A stretch of DNA of 64,000 nt from assembly GCA_025354165.1 (NCBI GenBank), contig JANXNI010000095.1, positions 1-64,000 of the forward strand, in the 5' to 3' direction. The DNA is from Burkholderiales bacterium (GTDB lineage: Bacteria > Pseudomonadota > Gammaproteobacteria > Burkholderiales > Casimicrobiaceae). Within the stretch, counting starts at the first letter, position 1, and every line of letters begins with the position of its first letter. The translations under genes and the position numbers were made by a program. This document shows, in pieces, positions 7,429-16,211 of the stretch. The notes beneath the pieces were generated by a model. The model made no database searches. It had not been told where the DNA came from and saw nothing but the letters and a program-made list of their open reading frames with translations.

Positions 7429-8862
7429 ATGGAGCCGCTTCGCTTTTACATTGATGAGATACGCTTTTTTGAGCGTGACGTGGTGTTGCGTTTGCCGTTT
7501 CGCTTCGGTGCCGCCACGGTGCGTGCATGCCCGCAGGTGTACGTGCAGGCGCGCATCCGCTTTGCCGACGGTTCAACCTCAATCGGCTGCGCCGCTGAGA
7601 TGATGATCCCCAAATGGTTTGACAAAAATCCGGCGCTGTCGAACGAAGAGAATTTTCAGCAACTGCGCGACGCGTTGATTGCAGCTCGCACCGCCTACCG
7701 AAGCGACGATTCGCCCAAGACCGCATGGCAACATTTCACCAGTCACTATCGGGCTCTGCTAGTAGCCGGAGCACAAAGCGGGCTGAATCCACTGGTGGCA
7801 AGTTACGGTTCTGCGCTGCTGGATCGTGCGTTGTTCGACGCGCTTTGTCTGAAGCTCAATTGCAGTTTTGCTGTGGGTATGAGCACGAATCTAGCGGGTA
7901 TTGATCTACGCGGTTGTGGGTTGTCGGATGATCTGCTTGACTTTGATATGGTGCGGTTTCTGTCGTTGCATGAACCTCGCGTCAAGATCGCCGCGCGACA
8001 TACGGTTGGACTGGCGGACGTGATTCACGAGGCGGATGTGCCTCGCGATGCGCCAGATGACGGCTTGCCGTGCTCACTGGAAGCGGCTATTGCGCGTTAC
8101 GGTCACGATCATTTCAAGCTCAAGCTGTGTGGCAGCACTGAAGCCGATCTGGCGCGGTTGACTGCGATCAATAGTGTTACCCAGGGTTGCGCGACGCTCA
8201 TTACGCTAGATGGGAACGAGCAGTACCCTGACGCGGCCGCCTTCGCCGATTTCTTCCGACGGCTGACGTCAACACCAGCGCTCGCGCCACTCGTTGCCAA
8301 GACCGTTTTCGTGGAGCAGCCGATCCACCGCGATCAAGCGGTGCAGCAGGACGTGTCAGCACTCGCACGAGAAATTCCGCTGCTGATTGACGAATCGGAC
8401 GCCACGCTGGATGCATTCGTTCAGGCCAAAAGTTTGGGATATACCGGCGTCTCTAGCAAGAGTTGCAAGGGCTTCTACAAATCGGTGGTCAATGCTGCGC
8501 GTTGCGCGCAGTGGAATGCGCAGGCGGCCTCAGACGGCGCGCGCTACTTTCTGTCCGGTGAAGATCTGACCATGCAGGCAGGGATTGGCTTGCAGCAGGA
8601 TTTGGCACTGGTCGGATGGCTTGGTTTGACGCACGTCGAACGCAATGGTCATCATTACGTGAATGGTTTGATGGCCGCACCAACCGTCGAACAGCAGGGC
8701 CTTCTAAGCGCGCACGCCTCGCTGTACGAACAAAGTTTTGACGCGACACGCTTGCATATCGAAGGCGGAAAAATTTCGATGCAATCACTCGATTGCGTCG
8801 GCTTCGCGACGGGCGAACCCGGTGCCCATATCTCATGGGATGCCATGCGTTCTAACTATTAA
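7429..8862 (+). CDS. Enolase-superfamily enzyme (mandelate racemase/MLE-like)
   Basis: Probable Mg2+-dependent enzyme that abstracts a proton alpha to a carboxylate. The ATG at 7429 (MEPLRFYIDEIRFFERDVVL) gives 477 residues. The ORF-track start at 7342 overlaps the ATPase gene and is rejected. In the barrel I see HFKLKLC (first catalytic lysine), LDGNEQY, FVEQP and LIDESD (metal ligands), then SSKSCKG (second lysine region). Members act as sugar-acid dehydratases, racemases or cycloisomerases. Neighbours suggest a dehydratase role on an imported acid, but the reaction is unknown. Confidence 0.8.
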   Translation: MEPLRFYIDEIRFFERDVVLRLPFRFGAATVRACPQVYVQARIRFADGSTSIGCAAEMMIPKWFDKNPALSNEENFQQLRDALIAARTAYRSDDSPKTAWQHFTSHYRALLVAGAQSGLNPLVASYGSALLDRALFDALCLKLNCSFAVGMSTNLAGIDLRGCGLSDDLLDFDMVRFLSLHEPRVKIAARHTVGLADVIHEADVPRDAPDDGLPCSLEAAIARYGHDHFKLKLCGSTEADLARLTAINSVTQGCATLITLDGNEQYPDAAAFADFFRRLTSTPALAPLVAKTVFVEQPIHRDQAVQQDVSALAREIPLLIDESDATLDAFVQAKSLGYTGVSSKSCKGFYKSVVNAARCAQWNAQAASDGARYFLSGEDLTMQAGIGLQQDLALVGWLGLTHVERNGHHYVNGLMAAPTVEQQGLLSAHASLYEQSFDATRLHIEGGKISMQSLDCVGFATGEPGAHISWDAMRSNY

Positions 8863-8885
8863 TTTTGATGATCTGAGGAATACCT

Positions 8886-10049
8886 ATGAGCACACAAAAT
8901 CTTGGCATCATCATGCATGGTGTGACCGGACGTATGGGCATGAATCAGCACCTCATTCGCTCGATTCTGGCGATCCGCGCGCAGGGTGGCGTATTGCTGT
9001 CGAACGGCAATCGCGTCATGCCTGATCCGATCCTGATCGGTCGCAACGCCGACAAGATGGAGGCGTTGGCCAAAGCGCATGGCGTGGCGCGCTGGGGCAC
9101 TGATCTTGACGCCGCATTGGCGAGCAAAGAAGACACGATTTTCTTTGATGCTGGTACGACGCAAATGCGACCCACGCTGCTCGCGAAGGCGATTCGTGCC
9201 GGCAAGCATGTCTACTGCGAAAAGCCAATCGCCACAAACCTGAATGAAGCGGTTGAAGTGTGTCGCCTCGCCGAAAGCTCGGGCCTCAAGCACGGTGCAG
9301 TGCAGGACAAATTGTTCCTGCCGGGCTTGCGCAAGCTCGACATGCTGCGTCGTGCCGGCTTTTTCGGTCGCATGCTGTCGGTGCGCATCGAGTTTGGCTA
9401 CTGGGTGTTTGAAGGCGATCTACAACCGATTCAGCGACCAAGCTGGAATTACCGCAAAGAAGAGGGCGGCGGCATCATCCTCGACATGGTGTGCCACTGG
9501 CGCTACGTGCTGGACAATCTGTTCGGCGAAGTGCAGTCGGTGTCATGCCTCGGCGCGACGCACATTCCAAAACGCTGGGACGAGGCGGACAAGGCGTATG
9601 ACGCCACGGCTGATGATGCGGCTTACAGCACTTTTCAGTTGAAAGGACACAACGGCGAACCGGTTGTGGCGCAAATCAACATGTCGTGGGTAACGCGGGT
9701 GCGCCGCGATGATCTGGTGACATTTCATGTCGACGGAACACATGGCTCCGCTGTGGCAGGGTTGACTTCATGTCGCGCACAGTCTCGTGTAACGACGCCG
9801 CGTCCGGTGTGGAATCCTGACCAGAAACAGATGATGAATTTCTTCGACCAATGGCAGGAAGTGCCAGACTCGCAGGTCTACGACAACGGCTTCAAAATTC
9901 AGTGGGAACACTTCATTCGCCACGTCGTCGAGAACGAGCCGTATCGCTACACGCTACCCGAGGGCGCGAAGGGTGTGCAACTGGTTGAGGCTGCTCTGAA
10001 GAGCTGGCAGGAGCGGCGCTGGATCGATGTCCCACCGCTCGCGATTTAG
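8886..10049 (+). CDS. Gfo/Idh/MocA family NAD(P)-dependent oxidoreductase
   Basis: A 387-residue cytoplasmic dehydrogenase. The N-terminal Rossmann fold begins at GIIMHGVTGRMGMNQHL (about 7-23). The family's EKP motif is seen in YCEKPIATNLNEAVE (about 117-131), followed by a C-terminal alpha/beta substrate domain. A gagg ribosome-binding site precedes the ATG. Such enzymes oxidise sugar, polyol or inositol hydroxyls. It is the third catabolic-type gene in the operon, 23 bases after the enolase-like gene and 11 bases before the DUF993 gene. Confidence 0.87.
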   Translation: MSTQNLGIIMHGVTGRMGMNQHLIRSILAIRAQGGVLLSNGNRVMPDPILIGRNADKMEALAKAHGVARWGTDLDAALASKEDTIFFDAGTTQMRPTLLAKAIRAGKHVYCEKPIATNLNEAVEVCRLAESSGLKHGAVQDKLFLPGLRKLDMLRRAGFFGRMLSVRIEFGYWVFEGDLQPIQRPSWNYRKEEGGGIILDMVCHWRYVLDNLFGEVQSVSCLGATHIPKRWDEADKAYDATADDAAYSTFQLKGHNGEPVVAQINMSWVTRVRRDDLVTFHVDGTHGSAVAGLTSCRAQSRVTTPRPVWNPDQKQMMNFFDQWQEVPDSQVYDNGFKIQWEHFIRHVVENEPYRYTLPEGAKGVQLVEAALKSWQERRWIDVPPLAI

Positions 10050-10060
10050 GCGGAGCGCTT

Positions 10061-11248
10061 ATGGCTTTGACACTGACTTTGCCCAATGCTGCAGGCGACC
10101 TCTATACGTATTCGCTAGTGGGTGCTACGCCGGTGAAACCTGTGCTTGGCGTTCGCTTCAATCGCATCGCGTACTCGGCTGCGCACGTCGTCGCCGACCC
10201 GCGCGCAGCCATTGATCCGTGGCTCACTTGCGCGATTGATTGGGATACAACGATTGCTTATCGCAAACATCTGTGGTCGCTGGGTCTGGGTGTGGCCGAG
10301 GCGATGGACACGGCGCAGCGCGGCATGGGGCTTGATTGGCCAACGTCGCTGGAACTGATCGGTCGTTCGCTCGATGCTGCGAGCGATGTTCCCGGCGCGC
10401 CGGTGGCGTCGGGTTGTGGCACCGATCATCTGATACTCGATGAGGTGAAGTCAGTTGATGATGTGATTCGTGGCTATGAAACGCAGATGGCTGCCATCGA
10501 AAAATTGGGCGGCAAACTGATTGTGATGGCGAGTCGCGCGCTGGCGCGCGTTGCGCAAAGTCCGGCCGATTACGAGCGTGTGTATGACCGTGTGTTGAGT
10601 CAGGCGAAGCAACCTGTCGTGCTGCATTGGCTCGGCGACATGTTCGATCCGGCGCTGGCGGGCTATTGGGGCTCTAAGGACATAGATACGGCGATGGCGA
10701 CAGCACTTGGCATCATCAACGCGCATCCCGAAAAGGTCGACGGCATCAAAATTTCCCTGCTCGACAAACACAAAGAAATCGCCATGCGCCGCCGTTTGCC
10801 GGCGGGAGTTCGTATGTACACGGGCGACGATTTCAATTACGCCGAGTTGATTGCTGGCGACGGCATGGGCGCATCGGTTAACCAGCAGCAAAGTGACGCA
10901 TTGCTAGGCATTTTTGATGCCATCGCGCCCGCAGCGAGCGCCGCGTTGGGCGAACTCGCGCAGGGTAACGTCGAAAAATTTCACTCTATCCTTGGGCCTA
11001 CGGAGCCGCTTTCGCGCCACATCTTTGCTGCGCCGACACGTTTCTACAAAACGGGCGTCGTGTTCATCGCCTGGCTCAACGGGCATCAGAGCCATTTCAC
11101 GATGGTCGGTGGGCAGCAAAGCACGCGGTCACTGGTGCATCTGACCGAGTTGTTCTGTCTTGCTGATGCGGCAAATTTGCTTGAACAGCCCGATCTGGCG
11201 GTGCACTGCATGAAGACGTTGCTGTCGCTGCACGGCGTAGATGCTTAG
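10061..11248 (+). CDS. DUF993 family protein (predicted TIM-barrel aldolase/lyase)
   Basis: A 395-residue protein of the DUF993 family, which is annotated as related to dihydrodipicolinate synthase-like barrels but has no assigned reaction. Conserved-looking stretches include FNRIAYSAAHVVADP near the N-terminus, ASGCGTDHL and VVLHWLGDMFDPALAGYWGS in the barrel. No signal peptide or membrane segment is seen. It sits between the oxidoreductase and isomerase-like genes with 11-base gaps on both sides, so co-translation and a role in the same pathway are likely. Confidence 0.82.
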   Translation: MALTLTLPNAAGDLYTYSLVGATPVKPVLGVRFNRIAYSAAHVVADPRAAIDPWLTCAIDWDTTIAYRKHLWSLGLGVAEAMDTAQRGMGLDWPTSLELIGRSLDAASDVPGAPVASGCGTDHLILDEVKSVDDVIRGYETQMAAIEKLGGKLIVMASRALARVAQSPADYERVYDRVLSQAKQPVVLHWLGDMFDPALAGYWGSKDIDTAMATALGIINAHPEKVDGIKISLLDKHKEIAMRRRLPAGVRMYTGDDFNYAELIAGDGMGASVNQQQSDALLGIFDAIAPAASAALGELAQGNVEKFHSILGPTEPLSRHIFAAPTRFYKTGVVFIAWLNGHQSHFTMVGGQQSTRSLVHLTELFCLADAANLLEQPDLAVHCMKTLLSLHGVDA

Positions 11249-11259
11249 GGCAAGAAGGT

Positions 11260-12138
11260 ATGCGTGACTTCTCCCAAGACCATCTGTGGTTATCCATTAA
11301 CACCGCAACTGTCCGCAAACAACGCGGCGTCGAGCAACCGCTTCCCGCCATCATCGAAGCCTGCGCCAAACGCGGCATACGCGCAATTTCGCCGTGGCGG
11401 GATCAGGTCGCGGCGGCAGGGCTCGGACGCGTCTCCAGCCTCGTTAAAACGCACGGAATCGCACTCTCCGGTTATTGCCGGGGCGGCATGTTCCCGGCCG
11501 CTGATGCGGCTGGAATTAAAGCCGCGCATGAAGACAATCGGCGAGCCGTAGACGAGGCCTGCGAACTCAACGCGGCATGTCTGGTGCTGGTGGTCGGTGG
11601 GCTCCCCGGCGCGCTCGCAGGCAAAGCGACGCACAAGGACATCGCGCTGTCGCGCAGTCAGGTGCGCGACGGCATTGCCGACCTGCTCGACTACGCAAGG
11701 CAGAACAAGATGCCTCTGGCAATCGAACCGCTGCACCCGATGTACGCAGCGGATCGCGCCTGTATCAACACGATGGAGCAGGCGCTTGATGTCTGCGACG
11801 CGCTTGACCCGTCGCGCACCCGAGCGCTTGGTGTGGCGGTTGACGTCTATCACGTCTGGTGGGATCCGAAGCTTGAGGCGCAGATCAAGCGCGCTGGCAA
11901 GGAGCGTTTGCTCGCCTTTCACGTTTGCGACTGGCTCACCCCGACGACGGATTTACTCAATGATCGCGGCATGATGGGCGATGGCGTCATTGACATCCCT
12001 AAAATTCGTGGCTGGGTGGAAGCAGCGGGCTTCGCGGGTTACAGCGAGGTGGAAATTTTTTCTTCTGTCAACTGGTGGCAACGCGATTGTGCCGAGGTAC
12101 TGGACACGTGCATAGCGAGGCACAAGAGCGTAGTTTAG
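11260..12138 (+). CDS. Sugar phosphate isomerase/epimerase (xylose isomerase-like TIM barrel)
   Basis: A 292-residue member of the AP-endonuclease-2/xylose-isomerase-like barrel superfamily, typically metal-dependent sugar isomerases or epimerases. Metal-binding type residues are visible in LAIEPLHPMY (Glu), GVAVDVYHVWWDP (Asp/His) and SEVEIFS (Glu). It is the last gene of the seven-gene operon; rdgC follows after 274 bases. The pairing with a Gfo/Idh/MocA oxidoreductase is a recurring arrangement in inositol- and sugar-like degradation. Confidence 0.85.
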   Translation: MRDFSQDHLWLSINTATVRKQRGVEQPLPAIIEACAKRGIRAISPWRDQVAAAGLGRVSSLVKTHGIALSGYCRGGMFPAADAAGIKAAHEDNRRAVDEACELNAACLVLVVGGLPGALAGKATHKDIALSRSQVRDGIADLLDYARQNKMPLAIEPLHPMYAADRACINTMEQALDVCDALDPSRTRALGVAVDVYHVWWDPKLEAQIKRAGKERLLAFHVCDWLTPTTDLLNDRGMMGDGVIDIPKIRGWVEAAGFAGYSEVEIFSSVNWWQRDCAEVLDTCIARHKSVV

Positions 12139-12412
12139 GTCGCCGCAAGAAGCGTGATTCATCCTCAAGCCGCGTGCACGAACGAACGCCACGCCAATTC
12201 AATCCGAAATCCGCTGCTTCGTTAGAATTTTGCCTTGCGCTGTTCGGGCGCTGCATCCGCGTTGGTAAGGCAACTTCGCTGGCGGATCGTCCGCAATTCC
12301 CTGAAGGTTGTTTGGGCCCACATTCGTCCGGCTTGATAACGTTTCACGGAATGATCGACGTTTGAATCGTGCCTGAACAGCGCGCAAACTATTTTCAGAA
12401 GGCCAGACTCGC

Positions 12413-13315
12413 TTGTTCAAAAACATCATCGTCTATCGCATTGATCCGTTGTGGTCAAAAACCACTGCTCAGGTGGAGGCCGGATTGAGTCAGATGCGCT
12501 TCCGCGACTGCGGCGCAACGCAGGAAAAATCTGTCGGCTGGTCGGAGCCACGCGGCGAGAAACATGGCATGCTGGTTGAGTCGGTCGGCGGGCAACTGAT
12601 CATGCGATTGACGATGGAATCGAAGGTATTGCCGTCGTCGGTCGTGAAGCGTCGTGCCGAAGAAAAAATCGAGCAAATCGAAGAGTCGACAGGCCGCAAA
12701 GTCAGCCGCATCGAGAAGAAGGACATTCGCGAGGAAACGCTTCTCGATTTGTTGCCCAAGGCGTTTACGCGGATATCGAACACCGTTGTGTGGATTGATC
12801 CAACCGAGCGGCTTTTGGTGATCGACGCCTCCGGGCAAACTAAAGCCGATGAAGTGGTCGCCGTGCTGCTGCGCTCGCTGGATAGTCTTGTCATCACGCC
12901 GATTCAAACCAATGTCGCTCCGGCGACGCAAATGGCCGCATGGCTCATGAGCCACGAAGCACCGGGCCGCTTTGATGTAGATCGCGAATGCGAACTCAAA
13001 GCGACTGATGATTCACAGGCAGTGGTTCGCTATTCCAAACACACGCTCAACAACGAAGAAGTCCGCAAGCATCTGCAAAACAATAAGATGCCGACGCGCC
13101 TCGCGTTAACGTGGAATGGTCGCGTTTCTTTCGTGTTGAATGAAGAAGCACAAATCAAGAAAATCAAGTTTCTCGATGGCGTTTTTGATGCGAGCGATAA
13201 CGCTGCGCCGGACGAAGACCGCTTCGACGCCGACGTCGCAATCGTCACCGGCGAACTCGGCAAACTCATCCCGGAAATGATTGATGCGCTCGGCGGCGAA
13301 ATGGCGGTCGGGTAA
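12413..13315 (+). CDS. rdgC: Recombination-associated protein RdgC
   Basis: Nucleoid-associated DNA-binding protein that forms ring dimers on duplex DNA and restrains RecA. The 300-residue length and N-terminus MFKNIIVYRIDPLW match the family. The start is a rare TTG at 12413, preceded by agaagg. Other family stretches are LLPKAFTRISNTVVWID and ECELKATDDSQAVVRYSKH. It stands alone. The upstream 274 bases (12139-12412) contain no clear regulatory structure that I can support. Confidence 0.92.
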   Translation: MFKNIIVYRIDPLWSKTTAQVEAGLSQMRFRDCGATQEKSVGWSEPRGEKHGMLVESVGGQLIMRLTMESKVLPSSVVKRRAEEKIEQIEESTGRKVSRIEKKDIREETLLDLLPKAFTRISNTVVWIDPTERLLVIDASGQTKADEVVAVLLRSLDSLVITPIQTNVAPATQMAAWLMSHEAPGRFDVDRECELKATDDSQAVVRYSKHTLNNEEVRKHLQNNKMPTRLALTWNGRVSFVLNEEAQIKKIKFLDGVFDASDNAAPDEDRFDADVAIVTGELGKLIPEMIDALGGEMAVG

Positions 13316-13604
13316 TCGCGGAGGTAAGCGCGCGGCGTCTCGCGGGCTCGGGGGGATGCCGATGAGCGGCAACCGTGTGCGTAGTGCGTAGCGTTTAGCC
13401 CTTGTCCTTCGGGCGTTTTCCGGCAGGCTGGAGTGATAATTTCTGCACAGTTTCGATTGAGCCGTATGCAATGAGATGGACGCCGTAGTAGTCCGACAAG
13501 GCCGTCATTGACATTGAGGCAGGCGTTCAGGCGTGCACGTTCGGGACACCATACATGAATCAATTTAGCCTGAAAGAACTGCAGCGATGCTTTTGGCAAC
13601 GATC

Positions 13605-13997
13605 CTACTTGGCGCGATGGATTGCGCAGAGCTTGTTGCCATCGGGATCGCGCACATAGGCCAGGTGCATCGCCCCCAGATTGCCTTCTCGTAGACCCGG
13701 CTCGCCTTCGATCGATTGGCCACCATGCGCAACCGCGATATCGTGAAATTCTTGAACCTTTTCGGGCGAGTTGCACTTAAAGGCGATGGTGCCCCCATTT
13801 GCACAGGTGGCCGTTTCGCCGTTGATGGGCTCGCTGATACAAAAGGTACTGCCGTCGTGTCGGTAGAAGAGCCGATTGTGGCCGGATTTCGCCTGATTGC
13901 GCAGCGGCTCGCCGGCCCCGAGCGTTCCCAGCACAGCATCGTAGAAACGCTTCGAGCGCTCGATGTCGTTCGTACCAATCATGATGTGATTAAACAT
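13605..13997 (-). CDS. VOC (glyoxalase/bleomycin resistance) superfamily protein
   Basis: A 130-residue single-domain VOC protein. The N-terminal MFNHIMIGTNDIERSKRFYDAVLG and the C-terminal HLAYVRDPDGNKLCAIH are the paired beta-alpha-beta signatures carrying the usual metal-ligand positions. Substrate unknown; many such small genes are lactoylglutathione-lyase-like or detoxification proteins. It is convergent with rdgC. A 16-bp perfect palindrome lies about 105 bases upstream of its start. Confidence 0.85.
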   Translation of the reverse strand: MFNHIMIGTNDIERSKRFYDAVLGTLGAGEPLRNQAKSGHNRLFYRHDGSTFCISEPINGETATCANGGTIAFKCNSPEKVQEFHDIAVAHGGQSIEGEPGLREGNLGAMHLAYVRDPDGNKLCAIHRAK

Positions 13998-14312
13998 GCG
14001 TTCTCTCCTTTACCCAGAATGGAACCGGGCTTAACTTTGGGCGATCATTGCTGCGCATCGTGCGGTGCGACGGCCTTGCTTCGTGGCATCGACCACAACC
14101 ATGCGATGCATCGCATGATATAAAAAATAGCCGAAAGCTGCGCATGCATTGTCCGATATCAGGTGTCGCGATTCTTTGAATCCATGGAACGGAATTCACG
14201 CGCTAAATGGGCTCACACTGCGTCCAACCCGGGTATCTCGCTGAAATTTTGTGCGCAGCTCAGCGCGAACTTGCACCGTATGCGCAATCGCTCGCGCAGG
14301 CGTCATTTTTCG
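13998..14312. other. 315-base gene-free stretch with a palindrome
   Basis: No ORF here looks like a real gene. The stretch holds the upstream region of the VOC gene and the perfect palindrome at 14101-14116, which is followed by an A+T-rich block resembling one upstream of the GNAT gene. Confidence 0.5.
14101..14116. promoter_or_regulatory. Perfect 16-bp palindrome ATGCGATGCATCGCAT
   Basis: The sequence reads the same on both strands and is followed on the plus strand by gatataaaaaa. A related palindrome with the same flank lies at 15428-15440. It is a candidate binding site for a dimeric regulator. Confidence 0.45.
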
Positions 14313-14759
14313 CTAGCCCGGAATATCTGGCTCAACCAGATTCGCGAGCTGCGCGAGGCACTCTTGCCACCCCAGGTAGCACATCTCGACAGGAATAATT
14401 TCAGGAATTCCGGACTGCTCGACATTGATATCGGTGCCGCACAACACGGCTTTCAACGTGACCTTAACCATCATTTCACCCGGCAAATTGGGGTCATCAA
14501 ACGTGTCGGTGTACTCGATGAATTCGCCTGGAATCAGCTGCTGGTATGTCCCACCAAATGAGTGGCCATTCCCAGTCGAAAAATTCGAAAACGACATCTT
14601 GAACGTGCCGCCGACTTTGGCATTCATGTGATGAACCGTACAGGTGAATCCATATGGTGGAAGCCACTTGGCCATCGCCGAAGCATCCAGAAAGGCACGG
14701 TAAACCTTATCCGGTTTGGTTTTTAAAACACGATGAAGACGGACAGTTCCCGTGGGCAT
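14313..14759 (-). CDS. SRPBCC / AHSA1-domain protein
   Basis: A 148-residue START-like hydrophobic-cavity protein. The opening TVRLHRVLKTKPDKVYRAFLDASAMAKWLPP (first half quoted from the translation) and the VGGTFKMSF strand pattern are typical of the activator of Hsp90 ATPase homologue 1-like family in bacteria. The function of these small stand-alone members is generally unknown. It lies in a row of minus-strand accessory genes (VOC, AHSA1, GNAT, GST, SDR) that each appear to have their own intergenic space. Confidence 0.85.
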   Translation of the reverse strand: MPTGTVRLHRVLKTKPDKVYRAFLDASAMAKWLPPYGFTCTVHHMNAKVGGTFKMSFSNFSTGNGHSFGGTYQQLIPGEFIEYTDTFDDPNLPGEMMVKVTLKAVLCGTDINVEQSGIPEIIPVEMCYLGWQECLAQLANLVEPDIPG

Positions 14760-15005
14760 GGTTGAATCTCCTCTGATTCGCGGTTGAAGCTAAATTGTCT
14801 CTGTGATTCGATATGGGTAAAAAAATTGGTTTGCGTTGTGAAGACGAATGTTTGAAATATCGCCTCTTGGAATAATAAGGCCGGCAAGCGCGGCAACCGA
14901 AGCGAAGTCAAGGGCGATTTTGTTTGCTTCGACCGAGTTCATCTCGGATGCCAGCTAACTTTTGAGGTATCCGGCATGCCGTGGAGAGTCCGGCTAACGG
15001 AAGGG

Positions 15006-15407
15006 TCAGGCTTCAGTTTGCCCACGCGCTCTTTCCATAGCAACAGATGAAACTCTGAAACCCAGCTTGGCAAAGATGGCTTCGGCTCCCTCACGTCCAG
15101 CACGCAAAACCCAGGTGACATTCGGATTTCCGCCAGTGACGTGCTTTACGAGAGCTCGACCAATGCCTTGATTTCGGTGCGCTGAGGAAACGACCACCAT
15201 AGAGAGATAGCCATTTGACAAGCCGTCGGTGATGCCGCGAGCGAAACCGACTACTTGCTCACCCACAACTGCCACAGCCGTGCGTTGCGAGCTTGCAATG
15301 AGCGCTGAGAAATGTTCTCGGGTTGCTATCCGGTTACTCCAACCGTTGACTGACAGCAGGGCGTACGCTCCTTGAAGCTCGGAAAGGGACAGGTCGTGTA
15401 CTTGCAT
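15006..15407 (-). CDS. GNAT family N-acetyltransferase
   Basis: Probable acetyl-CoA-dependent acetyltransferase of 133 residues if it starts at the ATG at 15407 (MQVHDLSLSELQGAY). The longer ORF to 15470 would run through an A+T-rich, palindrome-bearing promoter-like stretch, so the shorter start is preferred. The acetyl-CoA pyrophosphate loop is visible as RNQGIGRALVKHV (motif A), preceded by GYLSMVVVSSAHR. Substrate unknown. Confidence 0.82.
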   Translation of the reverse strand: MQVHDLSLSELQGAYALLSVNGWSNRIATREHFSALIASSQRTAVAVVGEQVVGFARGITDGLSNGYLSMVVVSSAHRNQGIGRALVKHVTGGNPNVTWVLRAGREGAEAIFAKLGFRVSSVAMERARGQTEA

Positions 15408-15427
15408 GAGGCCTAACGAAATTTCAC

Positions 15428-15440
15428 GATGCGTCGCATC
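15428..15440. promoter_or_regulatory. Palindrome GATGCG-T-CGCATC upstream of the GNAT gene
   Basis: A 13-bp inverted repeat 21-33 bases before the GNAT start, followed on the plus strand by atataaaaaa. It shares both core and flank with the 14101-14116 site, suggesting a common regulator. Confidence 0.4.
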
Positions 15441-15487
15441 ATATAAAAAAGTAAACGCACAACGAATCACTCAAGGGTCAAGACCGC

Positions 15488-16144
15488 TTATTCAGGCGTC
15501 GGTACGGACGCCCACCAATTCCTTGTGTCGTGGCATGCTTCCACAGCACGCTTGTAGCCGTCACGCTCACTGACGCGAGCCAGATAGGCTAGCTCCACTT
15601 CACCAAAGACGTAGCCACCACCTTTTTGCGCCAATCGCAGGGCGTAACTCACAGATATATCTGCCGCCGTGAACGCCTCGCCCGCGAGATAGGGTGAGCG
15701 GGCAAGCTGCCGCGTCACCAGCCCGAGTCGGCTTTCGAACAAGTCGAGCGCATGGGTCGCTGTCCAATTCTGGCGCTCGGCCGGGGGGGCGCGGCGACGA
15801 GTGCTGTTGACGAAGTACATGTTGGCGGCCAGACCAGCTTCGCCGAGGTGAAGAAACTGCAGGTACGCTGGGAACGCCGGATCGGGCGGGCTCGGTGCGA
15901 GCGGCGTCGGCCCGTGGCGGGCAATCAGATATTCCATGATCGCAATCGACTCGACCATCGTCGCGTCGCCGGCCTCACTATCCCGGATGGCCGGGATGAA
16001 GCCCGCTGGGTTGATCGCCAAAAACTCCGGGTCATTCTCGACGCCGGCCAGCAAATCCACCCGCCGCAGCCGGTAAGGCAGCCCCATCTCTTCCAGCAGC
16101 CAGACGACCCGGAATCCTCTACCTTCGCCAAAGACGGTAATCAT
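15488..16144 (-). CDS. Glutathione S-transferase family protein
   Basis: A 218-residue cytoplasmic GST. The thioredoxin-like N-terminal domain starts MITVFGEGRGFRVVWLLEEM and includes PAGFIPAIRD, the cis-proline loop, and the MVESIAIMEYLIARHG glutathione-contact region. The all-helical C-terminal domain contains YLAGEAFTAADISVSYAL. Substrate unknown. A serine or tyrosine catalytic residue is not obvious at the very N-terminus, as is common in bacterial GSTs. Confidence 0.88.
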   Translation of the reverse strand: MITVFGEGRGFRVVWLLEEMGLPYRLRRVDLLAGVENDPEFLAINPAGFIPAIRDSEAGDATMVESIAIMEYLIARHGPTPLAPSPPDPAFPAYLQFLHLGEAGLAANMYFVNSTRRRAPPAERQNWTATHALDLFESRLGLVTRQLARSPYLAGEAFTAADISVSYALRLAQKGGGYVFGEVELAYLARVSERDGYKRAVEACHDTRNWWASVPTPE

Positions 16145-16211
16145 GTTCGCAACTCCTTTGCGTACGGTTTGTAGTAACGATTAAAAAAACGCGTATGTGG
16201 AAAGCAAATGC

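Noticed and set aside
13399-13420. Terminator after rdgC (GCCC...GGGCGTTTT)
   Set aside because: The stem is only four base pairs and the T-run is short.
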